Positions 25,887-34,964 of a stretch of 64,000 nucleotides of DNA are shown piece after piece. The notes below the pieces were generated by a model that was not told where the DNA came from, made no database searches, and saw only the letters and a list, made by a program, of their open reading frames with translations. The stretch's first letter is position 1. Each line of letters opens with the position of its first letter. Source of the DNA: an uncultured Bacilli bacterium (GTDB lineage Bacteria > Bacillota_I > Bacilli_A > RF39 > UBA660); assembly GCA_934096815.1 (NCBI GenBank), contig CAKOMY010000005.1, positions 1-64,000 of the forward strand, given 5' to 3'. The position numbers were made by a program, and so were the translations under genes.

Positions 25887-26192
25887 TCATTTATTTTTTA
25901 AAGTATTCAATCTTTTAATAAATTCATCATTACTAATAGCAGTTTTATCTTCTTTTATTTTAGGGATTTCTAATTCTTCTTCTTTATCTTTATCATCATT
26001 GTTTAAAGCATTTGAATCAATTTTATTACTATTATCTTCTACTTTTATTTTTAAATTACTTTTATCTTTTTTTATAGCAATAATTATTAATACTATTAAA
26101 AATAACGCTAAAATAGAAGTTATTATGTAAAAATAAAGCATTCCATTTTCTGAACTATAAATTGTACTTAATATTTTTTTAATAAATTCCAT
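25887..26192 (-). CDS. Single-pass membrane protein of the Tad-like operon
   Basis: 101 residues: one membrane helix (about 20-42, LYFYIITSILALFLIVLIII) and a charged cytosolic tail. It lies 11 bases after the TadC-like gene. It lacks the short leader, the cleavage-site Gly and the Glu of Flp prepilins, so I do not call it a pilin. Function unknown. Confidence 0.5.
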   Translation of the reverse strand: MEFIKKILSTIYSSENGMLYFYIITSILALFLIVLIIIAIKKDKSNLKIKVEDNSNKIDSNALNNDDKDKEEELEIPKIKEDKTAISNDEFIKRLNTLKNK

Positions 26193-26203
26193 TATTATCC
26201 TTT

Positions 26204-26998
26204 CTATACTGAACTAGTAAATAACATCATTATAGATATAACTAATAAAATCATTACCCCAATTGTTGTTGCAACTAACATAACTCTTGTTTTACTTTCC
26301 ATTGTTTCTAATCTAACTTTATATCTTGTTTCTCTCGCTTTTTGCTGTAAACTAGAAATATTTCTTGAAAACGTAAGTAATTGTTCTTGTTTTCTTTCTT
26401 GACTACCTAAACTAAGACGATATAATAATCTCATCATTCTCATTGAATCTCTAACTGGATATTCTTTTGCAAAATCCATATATGGATTAATGCTTGAATC
26501 TCCTGCATTTATTTTTTCGATTAATTCAAGTAATCCATTTCGAAATATTTCCGGTGCTTCAGTAATTGATTTACTAAGTGCAACTGGTACAGTATAATGT
26601 TGAACAAGAATTTCTAAATTCTTTAAATAATATGGAAGCATCATATCTATTTTACTTAAATGTGATTTATAATATTTTTTAATTTGAAAATATGGTAATT
26701 TAAACATTCCATAACCTGCTATAATTGTTACTATTACTTTAATGTAGGATAAATCTCCTATAAAAAATAATAAAAGTAAAAATATAACAAGTAATCCATT
26801 TCTTAATCTGGCGTTATAAAGAGCTTGAGTATCAACTGCATCACCATATTTTGCTTTAAGAAAAAAATCATAATCTTTTTCTTTTAGTTTAGCAAATAAA
26901 TCTTTATTATCATTTAAAAATTTATTTGTACTTATACTTCCATTATATTCAAGTATTACATAAAGAAGGACTCCTATAATTAAAACTTCTATTAACAT
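26204..26998 (-). CDS. TadC-like inner membrane platform protein
   Basis: 264 residues of the GspF/TadC type II secretion family. Membrane segments lie at about 3-15, 72-105 and 238-260. A cytosolic helical domain contains MLPYYLKNLEILVQ and YPVRDSMRMMRLLYRL. It follows the TadB-like gene by 2 bases; TadB and TadC normally form the paired membrane platform that couples the CpaF ATPase to pilus or protein export. Confidence 0.72.
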   Translation of the reverse strand: MLIEVLIIGVLLYVILEYNGSISTNKFLNDNKDLFAKLKEKDYDFFLKAKYGDAVDTQALYNARLRNGLLVIFLLLLFFIGDLSYIKVIVTIIAGYGMFKLPYFQIKKYYKSHLSKIDMMLPYYLKNLEILVQHYTVPVALSKSITEAPEIFRNGLLELIEKINAGDSSINPYMDFAKEYPVRDSMRMMRLLYRLSLGSQERKQEQLLTFSRNISSLQQKARETRYKVRLETMESKTRVMLVATTIGVMILLVISIMMLFTSSV

Positions 26999-27000
26999 AA

Positions 27001-27894
27001 CTACTCGCCTCCAGTATCTTCATTATAATATTTTTCTCCATTTAGTAAGAAATATGAATTAACTATTATAATTAAATGCAATATAACTTGAACATAATTA
27101 TGTTTTAACATATCGATGTAATTTTCTTTGCCAAGCAAAGTCTGAGTAAGCATAACTAATAAATATAAGGCAATTCCAAAGGTTAAAAATCTCTTATGGA
27201 AGTTTTCACGATCCATTTTATCTCTATAAACACCTTCAACTAATTGGTCAATATCTAAAAGCATATTTTCTAAGGCTTCACCTGAATCTCTTGCACCTTC
27301 TTTTGTTATTTGTAAAAATAACTGATGCATATTTTTAACCATATAGTATGGATATTTTTGATTAAAATAATTAATAGATTCATCTATAGTACCATTATCA
27401 TAACTCATTTTAATCATTTTTTTAACATCTTCAAGAACCGGATTTTCAAGTACTCCACTATCTCTAACGCCCTCTAAAGCTTTTACAAAACTTTGTGTTG
27501 TATTAAACTCCATAATAACATTAGTAGTATATACTTGAATTTGTTCAAATATAAACTCACTATAAACTCTTTGACAACGTAAATAAGCTAAATACGGTAT
27601 AAACATTATCGCTATAGCACCATACACAATTGCCCATATAATACTATAAAAATATAGGTATCCAACTCCTGCTCCAAAACCACCAAATAAAACTGCTTGG
27701 GTTATATATTGTTTGGCAGTATACTCTTCACCTAGTTCAATTGATTTTTCTCTAACTGTTTTAAATGAATAAGGAGCATATTTATCATACAAACTAGTTA
27801 TACTTTTTAAAAATGTTTCATAAATTTTTTCGCCTTCATTTTTACGATAAGTTATTACAAACACACCAATAAATAGTAATATAACTAATTCCAT
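27001..27894 (-). CDS. TadB-like inner membrane platform protein
   Basis: 297 residues of the GspF/TadB type, with membrane segments at about 1-14, 67-103 and 242-290. The cytosolic T2SSF domain lies between them (QVYTTNVIMEFNTTQSFVKA, and LFLQITKEGARDSGEALENM). Gene order CpaB, CpaF, TadB, TadC is that of Tad (tight adherence) loci. It probably acts as the partner of the downstream TadC-like protein. Confidence 0.72.
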   Translation of the reverse strand: MELVILLFIGVFVITYRKNEGEKIYETFLKSITSLYDKYAPYSFKTVREKSIELGEEYTAKQYITQAVLFGGFGAGVGYLYFYSIIWAIVYGAIAIMFIPYLAYLRCQRVYSEFIFEQIQVYTTNVIMEFNTTQSFVKALEGVRDSGVLENPVLEDVKKMIKMSYDNGTIDESINYFNQKYPYYMVKNMHQLFLQITKEGARDSGEALENMLLDIDQLVEGVYRDKMDRENFHKRFLTFGIALYLLVMLTQTLLGKENYIDMLKHNYVQVILHLIIIVNSYFLLNGEKYYNEDTGGE

Positions 27895-27910
27895 AATAAT
27901 TATCTCCTTT

Positions 27911-29053
27911 CTATGTTAGTTGTTCAATATCTTCGACATCATCAAGATCTTCAATTTTTTCTTCTTTTTCTTCTCCATTATTTATACTTCCTAAATTAAA
28001 TGTATCTCTAGGAAGAACAACACCTTGCAAATCCAAATATTCTAATAAATATTTACTAGGATTCTTAATAACAAATCCACCACCAATATTTTTTCTATAA
28101 ATAACATTTGAACAAGGATTATTATTTTCATCTACATAAAATTCACAAACTTCCATTATCTCTCTTTGGAAACGTCCAAGTTCTTTTGACATATATCCTT
28201 TTACACAAATAGCAAGTTGAACATATCTATGAATTGTCGCTAAAAATTGTCCAACATCTTGGTTACTTTCTAAAAGTGAATATAGACGCATTGGAACACT
28301 TGATGCTTTATCTGCATGAATGGTTGATAAAATATTATGTCCTGATGAAATTGAGTTTCTAACAGCCATAACTGCTTCTGCTGATCTAACCTCTGATAGT
28401 AAAATCCATTTTGGGTTTTGTCTCATACAAGTAACAAGAACATCAGTATATGATGCTATATTATTTGTTTTTATTGCTACAATATCTCGATTAGGATAAA
28501 TTCTATCTAAGTGAAGTTCCAATGTATCTTCAATCGTAATTATTTTTTCTGTATCTTTTATATGTGAGGCTAGGTACTTTACTAACTCTGTTTTACCTGA
28601 ACCAGTTTCACCAGCAACAATTATATTACAATGTCCTTCAACACATTTCATTAAAAAATCATGTATTTGAACTGTACAATATTTTTCATTAATTAATTTG
28701 TTTTTGTTAAGTCTTATCTTAGCCGGAGTTTTACGAATAACACACGCAATACCATTAGTTGCTATTGATTCATGAATAAAGTTCATACGAAGTTCAGCAG
28801 ATTCAGCATCCAAGAATGGATGAGCCATATTAAATGTTTTTCCCATTACATTTGAACACTGGAACGCTAATTTTTCCATTAACGCATTATTAATTTCAGG
28901 TCTATCTACTCTAATAATTCCCTTATCTAATGTTTTAAGATGAACTTGTCCTCCATTATCATAGGAAATATCGGTTATATTATCATCTTTTAAAAATTCA
29001 TTTAAAGGTCCAAAATCTAATTCATCAAATAAATTATTATTCAAACCAATCAC
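27911..29053 (-). CDS. CpaF/TadA-type secretion ATPase
   Basis: 380 residues of the VirB11/CpaF ATPase family that powers Tad pili and related export. Walker A GETGSGKTEL is near residue 153, the Asp box ITIEDTLELHLD follows, Walker B is WILLSEVRSAE, and the His box ILSTIHADKASSVPMR is clear. The N-terminal domain carries the usual NITDISYDNGGQV. The acidic C-terminal tail (EEKEEKIEDLDDVEDIEQ) is unusual. Its start is 1 base from the CpaB stop. Confidence 0.9.
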   Translation of the reverse strand: MIGLNNNLFDELDFGPLNEFLKDDNITDISYDNGGQVHLKTLDKGIIRVDRPEINNALMEKLAFQCSNVMGKTFNMAHPFLDAESAELRMNFIHESIATNGIACVIRKTPAKIRLNKNKLINEKYCTVQIHDFLMKCVEGHCNIIVAGETGSGKTELVKYLASHIKDTEKIITIEDTLELHLDRIYPNRDIVAIKTNNIASYTDVLVTCMRQNPKWILLSEVRSAEAVMAVRNSISSGHNILSTIHADKASSVPMRLYSLLESNQDVGQFLATIHRYVQLAICVKGYMSKELGRFQREIMEVCEFYVDENNNPCSNVIYRKNIGGGFVIKNPSKYLLEYLDLQGVVLPRDTFNLGSINNGEEKEEKIEDLDDVEDIEQLT

Positions 29054-29875
29054 CTACTCATTGTAACATTTTTGATCAATATCACTTATTATAGTGTTAA
29101 ATGTATCATCTGCTTTACTTTCAATAAATTCTTGCATTTCTGTACTAGTGATTTTAGTTTCTCCATGATTTTCAGTATATTCTTGATTTCTTGGAACCGG
29201 AAATATCTTGATTGAGTTACTCTTAATATTATCAGCTTTAGTAAGTAAAATAAACATTTTATTTGGAACACTAAAAATTAATTCAGCAGGTTCACCTTTT
29301 TTACTAGCAGAAGAAAATACACTAATTCCATCACTATCTCTTACGTCTCTAACTTTAATACTTTCTATAAATTTAGTAACAATTACTTGCCCATTATCAT
29401 TAGTTGCTGAAACAAATAAATCAATATAATCACCAGGCATTATTGAGTTAGCATATGTTGTATGCATATTAACTGCTAAACTATAAACAGTGTGACATTC
29501 TTCTAAATCAACTGTAATATAATTTGGCTTTTGTTCCTCAGTCATAACCTCTGACTTATATAATAAACCACCTTCAGGAACTGTTGTATCATATGAAACA
29601 TATTTTCCTATTAATTGTGCTTTACTAGTAACTAAATTGGGTGTTTGATCTACAAAACTTTTACTAACTTTAATCATTCCTAACATACTATCAGTTATTA
29701 ATGTGTTACTTGGAATCTCTACCTTAGCATATGGAATACTTTGTGGCTCAACTGCCTGTTTAACCCTAATATTATATCCAAAATAAAGTACAACGATTCC
29801 TAATATAACACCTAATATTGTAACTGTATTTTTATTTCCTAAAAATCTTTTAATACTCACCATTATATTCCCCAT
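29054..29875 (-). CDS. CpaB/RcpC-like SAF-domain protein
   Basis: 273 residues: an N-terminal membrane anchor (about 18-38), a SAF domain (about 45-110; IPYAKVEIPSNTLITDSML and LIGKYVSYDTTVPEGGLL) and an RcpC-like domain with IMPGDYIDLFVSA. CpaB family proteins belong to Tad systems and are thought to bind glycans or line the export path. A strong AGGAGG SD eight bases before the first ATG supports this start. It is the first gene of the operon; no pilin, prepilin peptidase or TadZ gene is seen in the window. Confidence 0.8.
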   Translation of the reverse strand: MGNIMVSIKRFLGNKNTVTILGVILGIVVLYFGYNIRVKQAVEPQSIPYAKVEIPSNTLITDSMLGMIKVSKSFVDQTPNLVTSKAQLIGKYVSYDTTVPEGGLLYKSEVMTEEQKPNYITVDLEECHTVYSLAVNMHTTYANSIMPGDYIDLFVSATNDNGQVIVTKFIESIKVRDVRDSDGISVFSSASKKGEPAELIFSVPNKMFILLTKADNIKSNSIKIFPVPRNQEYTENHGETKITSTEMQEFIESKADDTFNTIISDIDQKCYNE

Positions 29876-29952
29876 ATTTATTCCTCCTATATTCTAATAA
29901 ATTATATCACAAAAAAAATAAACTTATCAAGTCTATTTCTTTAATCATTTTA

Positions 29953-30699
29953 CTACATTATTTTATCATATAAACTTTTTAATTCACTATTACTTAACAT
30001 ACCAAATTTTTTATTTAATATTTCACTATTTATTTCCATTTTACCTATATACTCCCTACTCTCTCTTTTGGTTAATCCCTTAACATTTATTAAAGATTCC
30101 ATTAACCCATTTTTAACTAATTTATCATTTAATTTATACATATTCCTAAATATCATATCTTTTTCATCTAATTTATTTTTAAAAGTTAATTTAATTAAAG
30201 AAGAAACTACTCTAGGCTTAGGATCAAAACTTGTAGGATATATATCAAAATACTTAGTTACATCAAAATAAATATTAGTTAGTAAACCTAAATTAGTTAT
30301 TTTATGATTAATTACATTATCACAATAATTCTTTCCCATTATCATATATAATTCTTTAAAATCTTCATGTATTATTTTATATACAAATGGCTCAATAATA
30401 CTATAAGGAAGTGATGTTATTATTTTATCTACTTTAGGAAAAGATACATCTAAACAACTACCATATGTAATATCTATATTATTTATTTTATCCAAATATG
30501 GTTTTAAGCGAATGTCTTTTTCAATTACGTACAATTTTTTAACTTTAGGAGCAATTAATTTAGTTAAAGTTCCCACACCAGGTCCAATTTCTAAAACTAT
30601 ATCATCTTTATTTAAATTACAAACTTTAATAAAATTATTTATTACATCTTTATCTATTAAGAAATGTTGATCTAATTCATCAGGATTATTTTTAAACAT
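29953..30699 (-). CDS. KsgA/Dim1-like rRNA adenine dimethyltransferase
   Basis: 248 residues of the KsgA/Erm family, which dimethylates adenines of rRNA using SAM. Motif X is DQHFLIDKDVINN (residues 10-22), motif I is VLEIGPGVGTLTKL (near 40), and an acidic VIEKD follows. The catalytic box usually reads NLPY; here it is SLPYSI, with Ser for the base-contacting Asn. The sequence is divergent, so it could be KsgA, an Erm relative or an inactive homologue. It sits alone between the Tad-like operon and ftsW. Confidence 0.75.
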   Translation of the reverse strand: MFKNNPDELDQHFLIDKDVINNFIKVCNLNKDDIVLEIGPGVGTLTKLIAPKVKKLYVIEKDIRLKPYLDKINNIDITYGSCLDVSFPKVDKIITSLPYSIIEPFVYKIIHEDFKELYMIMGKNYCDNVINHKITNLGLLTNIYFDVTKYFDIYPTSFDPKPRVVSSLIKLTFKNKLDEKDMIFRNMYKLNDKLVKNGLMESLINVKGLTKRESREYIGKMEINSEILNKKFGMLSNSELKSLYDKIM

Positions 30700-30753
30700 A
30701 TTTATCCTTCTTTCCTAATAGTATTTTAACAAATAAGTTATTTAATATCTATT

Positions 30754-31845
30754 CTATTTGATATCTTTACCAACATTTAAAATTATTCCAACACTCACCA
30801 TACTAACAAGTAAAGAAGACCCACCATAACTAATAAAAGGAAGTGTAACCCCAGTTACTGGCACAAGACCAATAACAACACAAATATTTAAAATTGTTTG
30901 AAGCATTATTCCAATTATTAATCCAAATGATAAATATTTAGCAAATAAATTATTACTATTAAAACTAATTTTTAATGAACTACTAAATAATACTAAAAAT
31001 AGAATTGATAAAATAATTATACCCAGTATCCCAAGTTCTTCCGAAATAATAGCAAAAATAAAATCAGTTTGTGGTTCAGGTAAATAAAAATGCTTTTGAA
31101 TTGAATTACCAAGTCCTCTTCCAAATAAACCAGATGGACTAATTGCATATAAACTTTGAATTATTTGAAAGCCACTTCCCAGTGGATCTACCCAAGGATT
31201 TATAAAAGAAACTATTCTAGCCATTCGGTATGGTGCCATAATAATTAATCCAACAATCCCAACAATTCCTAGCACTATCAAATACCCAAAAAAAGATAAT
31301 TTAATATTAGATGCAAATAACATTACAAATAAAGTTGCTACAATAACCATTCCTGTACCAAAATCTGGTTCCAACATAATAAGTCCAAAAAATAAAAATA
31401 TAACCAGCAATATAGGAAATACCCCTTTAGTTATTGATTTAACCTCTTTTTCATTATTTGCTAAATATTTAGAAACAAATATAATTAAAGATATTTTAGC
31501 AATTTCCGATGGTTGAAAGCCAAAAGATCCAATTCCAAACCAACTTCTTGATCCATTTCTAACCTGTCCTATTCCCGGAATTAAAACTAATACCAATAAA
31601 ATTAAAGATATTAAAAGAATTTTATTACTATACTTTAAATATAATTTATAGTCTATTTTAGATATTATAAACATTACTAATAAACCTACAATAAAAAACA
31701 AACCTTGATGTTTTAAATAATATAATGAATCATTAAATTTATATTCAGCCCAAATCATTGATGAAGAATATACCATAAGAAGACCAAATAAACAAATTAA
31801 TAAACAAGATATAATTATACGATATTTATATTTAATTGCTATCAC
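30754..31845 (-). CDS. ftsW: FtsW/RodA/SpoVE-type SEDS glycosyltransferase
   Basis: 363 residues with about ten membrane helices. SEDS proteins polymerise lipid II into glycan strands, together with a class B PBP. The family signatures LEPDFGTGM and TLPFISYGGSSLLVS are present, as is FGFQPSEIAKI. The choice of FtsW over RodA rests on nearby mraY and the PASTA PBP and is not certain. Nearby terminators suggest it is a separate unit. Confidence 0.88.
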   Translation of the reverse strand: MIAIKYKYRIIISCLLICLFGLLMVYSSSMIWAEYKFNDSLYYLKHQGLFFIVGLLVMFIISKIDYKLYLKYSNKILLISLILLVLVLIPGIGQVRNGSRSWFGIGSFGFQPSEIAKISLIIFVSKYLANNEKEVKSITKGVFPILLVIFLFFGLIMLEPDFGTGMVIVATLFVMLFASNIKLSFFGYLIVLGIVGIVGLIIMAPYRMARIVSFINPWVDPLGSGFQIIQSLYAISPSGLFGRGLGNSIQKHFYLPEPQTDFIFAIISEELGILGIIILSILFLVLFSSSLKISFNSNNLFAKYLSFGLIIGIMLQTILNICVVIGLVPVTGVTLPFISYGGSSLLVSMVSVGIILNVGKDIK

Positions 31846-31873
31846 CCTATAATAATTATATTTTTAAGCAAAG

Positions 31874-31893
31874 AAAAAAACACATTAAGTTAG
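31874..31893 (-). terminator. Terminator between the Thr-rich protein gene and ftsW
   Basis: Minus strand AAACAC/GTGTTT with an interior loop and T7, directly downstream of the stop at 31898. Confidence 0.65.
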
Positions 31894-31897
31894 TGTT

Positions 31898-32650
31898 TTA
31901 ATTTCCTCCTGCTGGACGTTCATTAATAGTTTCAATTAAATTTTTTTCTTTAGTACTTAAATCATAACTTGTAAAATATAACTTATCACTATACCAATCT
32001 GGATAAGTTAGATAATATAAAACATTATTTTTTATTTTTGCTTGTCCAATATCATTATACATGTATTCACTATATTCTTCTTTAAAAACTTTATTTCCAT
32101 CTTTATCATAAATAGTTATTGGTCCACCAGCACCACAACCACTAGATTCTTGATTAATTAAATAATTATTTGTGATTAAAATATGTGATGCATCTCCACA
32201 CCCCAAATTATTAGGATAATATACAAATGAGGTATTATACTCATCAATTTCAACATTTATAGAACCACAATTTACATATATATTATCAATATCATTAGGA
32301 TCTTCATAATAACTAGTACATGTTAATGAATATTTTATCCCATTATTAGAAATAAACGACGTTTTCTTAAAATTACTATCCAAATCAATTTTTGAATCAG
32401 TAACTAAATGTTCCAAATAATATGTTTTAACTTCGCTATCATTTTCCTTAGGATAATCATTCAAAGATTTTATCCCATTTTTGTCTGGATATGAATTACT
32501 TGTTGGAAATTTAGTGGTAACTGTTGTCGTAGTAGTTGATGAAGAAATTTCTTGATTATTTATTGGTTTTGTTTTATATTCATAAACAAGTATACCCAAA
32601 AGAATTGCAACTAATATCGTTAATACTGCTATAATTATATTTTTTTGCAC
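31898..32650 (-). CDS. Membrane-anchored Thr-rich protein, unknown
   Basis: 250 residues, family not recognised. An N-terminal signal anchor (about 5-24) is followed by a SSSTTTTTVTTKFPTS linker and an extracytoplasmic beta-rich domain with several Cys (CTSYY, VNCGS, LGCGDASH, SSGCGAGG) and a GGPITIYDKDGNKVF stretch that looks like a beta-propeller blade. It has its own G7-tract promoter, a feature shared with surface proteins of this window, which supports exposure on the cell surface. Confidence 0.55.
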   Translation of the reverse strand: MQKNIIIAVLTILVAILLGILVYEYKTKPINNQEISSSTTTTTVTTKFPTSNSYPDKNGIKSLNDYPKENDSEVKTYYLEHLVTDSKIDLDSNFKKTSFISNNGIKYSLTCTSYYEDPNDIDNIYVNCGSINVEIDEYNTSFVYYPNNLGCGDASHILITNNYLINQESSGCGAGGPITIYDKDGNKVFKEEYSEYMYNDIGQAKIKNNVLYYLTYPDWYSDKLYFTSYDLSTKEKNLIETINERPAGGN

Positions 32651-32684
32651 TTATTTTTTCCTCCTTCATTTTTATTCTTAAAAT

Positions 32685-32715
32685 ATTATATAATATTACC
32701 CCCCCACCATGTCAA
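32685..32715 (-). promoter_or_regulatory. Promoter with G7 tract in the spacer
   Basis: Minus strand: -35 TTGACA (32710-32715), then TGGT and G7 (32699-32705). Possible -10 boxes are TATATA at 17 bases or TATAAT (32685-32690) at 19. The -35 overlaps the end of the upstream coding frame (stop at 32712). Confidence 0.65.
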
Positions 32716-33092
32716 CTTAATACAAAATTTATATTATTTAAAACAGGTTGTTCACTAGAAATATTACTTTGTAAAATATTAGTTGTATTAACTTCTACAT
32801 TATTTTTTACTTCAAAATTGCCAGTCGTAGTTTGTAAATTTTCATTTGCTACTGGAATTTGAATTATTGATTGTTCCTGTATTTTTAATGAGTCTCCTTG
32901 CAAATTATTTATTTCTGTACTATTTACATTATTATTAATATTTTGATTATTATCCTGACTCAATGAATTTGATACGTCTGTACTATTAAAATCAGATAAT
33001 ACTTCTATTTCTTCTTCACTATTGTTATTTGTACCAAATGCAATATCAATATCTGACAATGTTTCTAAATTATTTTGATTGTTATTTTCCAT
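32712..33092 (-). CDS. Asn/Gln-rich low-complexity protein, unknown
   Basis: 126 residues, dominated by Asn, Gln, Ser and Glu, with no membrane segment or recognised domain; probably disordered. An SD-like AGTTAAAG is weak. The frame ends within the G7 promoter of the next gene. It may be a real small protein or a non-functional open frame. Confidence 0.35.
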   Translation of the reverse strand: MENNNQNNLETLSDIDIAFGTNNNSEEEIEVLSDFNSTDVSNSLSQDNNQNINNNVNSTEINNLQGDSLKIQEQSIIQIPVANENLQTTTGNFEVKNNVEVNTTNILQSNISSEQPVLNNINFVLS

Positions 33093-33150
33093 ATAACTTT
33101 AACTCCCACTATCTACTATAAAAAGTATAACATATAATTTTTTTAATTAC

Positions 33151-33178
33151 ACAAAAAAATATCTGCTTCCAGACATTT
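33151..33178 (-). terminator. Terminator of mraY
   Basis: Minus strand ATGTCTG/CAGATAT with a GAAG loop and T7, right after the mraY stop. Confidence 0.75.
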
Positions 33179-33183
33179 TAATT

Positions 33184-34176
33184 CTATAACCAAACTCCAT
33201 AAATTACACCAATCATAGCAAGTAAGAAACCAACTGTCCAAAATAATTTTACAATATCAATTTCTTCCCATCCTAATTCTTCAAAATGATGATGTAATGG
33301 AGCTTTTTTAAATACTTTTTTATGAAATTTTCTAATCGCAATAATTTGAATTAAACTTGATAAAGTTTCAACTACAAATACGCCACCTATTAATATTAGT
33401 GATATTTCATGTCTTGTTAAAATTGCAATAGTTGCAAGAGCTGCTCCTAAAGCAAGTGATCCAGTATCACCCATAAATACCCTAGCAGGATATGAATTAA
33501 ATACTAAGAATCCCATTATAGCACCTGTTAATACAAAAGAGAAAATTGCTAAATCTTGATAACCTGTAAGCCAAGTGGTTCCCCAAGTAATAACACCATA
33601 TGCTAAAAATGTTATAACAGATAAACCACCAGCCAGTCCATCTAATCCATCAGTAATATTAACCGCATTACTTGTTCCAACTAACACAAGTAAAATAAAT
33701 AATCCATAAGCCCATCCTAAATTAATAGATGTATGTAAAAAAGTAATTTCAATTGTAGGATCTCCACCATTTTTTCTAAATATTACATAGAAAATAATTG
33801 CAATTACAGTTTGAAAAAACAATTTAACCAAAGTCGGTATTCCTTTATTATTATGATACTTAACTTTCAAAAAATCATCTACAAAACCAAGTAATGCATA
33901 TGATATGAAAGTAATTATTAATATTATTAAATTATGACTATATTCTATACTTCCTCTTAAATAAAGAACTATCATAATAATTAATGTTGTCAATATAAAG
34001 ATAATACCTCCCATTGTAGGAGTACCCTCTTTTTTTAAATGTCTTTCATTAATAGTATGACTAACACTTTGTCCTATATGAAATTTTTTTAATAAAGGTA
34101 TTGTAATAACAGATATTATAAGTGATAACACAAAACCTAACATTAAACCTAATAATGATTTTGCTAATATTAGCAT
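33184..34176 (-). CDS. mraY: Phospho-MurNAc-pentapeptide transferase (MraY)
   Basis: MraY transfers phospho-MurNAc-pentapeptide from UDP to undecaprenyl phosphate, making lipid I in the membrane. It has ten predicted helices over 330 residues. The signatures GTPTMGGIIF, VNITDGLDGLAGG, FMGDTGSLALGA and KKAPLHHHFE carry the catalytic Asp and His residues. I choose the ATG of MLILAKSLL (34176), with an AGAGGTG SD. It is detached from the usual mur/fts cluster. Confidence 0.95.
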   Translation of the reverse strand: MLILAKSLLGLMLGFVLSLIISVITIPLLKKFHIGQSVSHTINERHLKKEGTPTMGGIIFILTTLIIMIVLYLRGSIEYSHNLIILIITFISYALLGFVDDFLKVKYHNNKGIPTLVKLFFQTVIAIIFYVIFRKNGGDPTIEITFLHTSINLGWAYGLFILLVLVGTSNAVNITDGLDGLAGGLSVITFLAYGVITWGTTWLTGYQDLAIFSFVLTGAIMGFLVFNSYPARVFMGDTGSLALGAALATIAILTRHEISLILIGGVFVVETLSSLIQIIAIRKFHKKVFKKAPLHHHFEELGWEEIDIVKLFWTVGFLLAMIGVIYGVWL

Positions 34177-34299
34177 AAACTTTACACCTCTTTTGTTAAT
34201 TATAACCACAATAAATTAATTTAGTAAATATTAGTTTACACAACTATACTATTAATTAACAAATTATTTACCAATTAATTATATTCATTTAATTATTTT

Positions 34300-34962
34300 T
34301 TATTTATTTACATTATTATAACTTTGATCAATTAAAGAATATATTATTTCATTATCTACTGTATTATCTAAAATAATACTTATCCAACTTTTCTTATTCA
34401 TATGATATGCCTTATAAAACCCATCTATTTTAATTAATTCCTTAATCGTATCTTCATTTAACTTTAAATTAATAACCTCTATTATCTCTTGTTTATATTT
34501 TAAATCTAATTTATCTTTTGATACACTAATAATTATTCCAAACCACTTTTTATTATTTTTATTTCTAAATACTCCATTACCGGAACTTTTATCCCATAAA
34601 AACTCAGGATTAACTTTATATTTTCTTTTTATATAATTAGTTATCTCATTAGATTGTTTAAATACAAATAAAGATTCCTTAGTACAATTATTTTTAATAT
34701 CTTTAAGTATATTAATATATTCTTCTTTAATTTTATTATTAAAACTTAAATTAGAATCTACATTTAAATTAAGATACTCATCATTAAATATTAAATCATA
34801 TATTTTTCCTATAACATTATTATTTTCTATTTTAATACATATCTTATAATTATTATCTAAAATATATTTTTCATAATAATAAATATTATTTTCTTCTTTA
34901 AAACCATAATTTAATAATTTAGAATAATCAAATACACATTTTTTAAATAAGTCATATTCCAT
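34300..34962 (-). CDS. MmcQ/YjbR family protein
   Basis: 220 residues. The C-terminal ~110 match the MmcQ/YjbR (CyaY-like) family: GVFRNKNNKKWFGIIISVSK, EVINLKLNEDTI, GFYKAYHMNKKSWISIILDN. The N-terminal ~100 form a separate domain often found with it. The family has a DNA-binding-like fold but no settled function. It ends before a 120-base AT-rich gap and starts 2 bases after the hydrolase-like gene, probably in one operon with it. Confidence 0.7.
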   Translation of the reverse strand: MEYDLFKKCVFDYSKLLNYGFKEENNIYYYEKYILDNNYKICIKIENNNVIGKIYDLIFNDEYLNLNVDSNLSFNNKIKEEYINILKDIKNNCTKESLFVFKQSNEITNYIKRKYKVNPEFLWDKSSGNGVFRNKNNKKWFGIIISVSKDKLDLKYKQEIIEVINLKLNEDTIKELIKIDGFYKAYHMNKKSWISIILDNTVDNEIIYSLIDQSYNNVNK

Positions 34963-34964
34963 AA

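Noticed and set aside
25887..26192. Flp prepilin of the Tad-like operon
   Set aside because: It lacks a short basic leader, a Gly cleavage site and the following Glu/Tyr pattern; the helix is not at the position expected for a prepilin.
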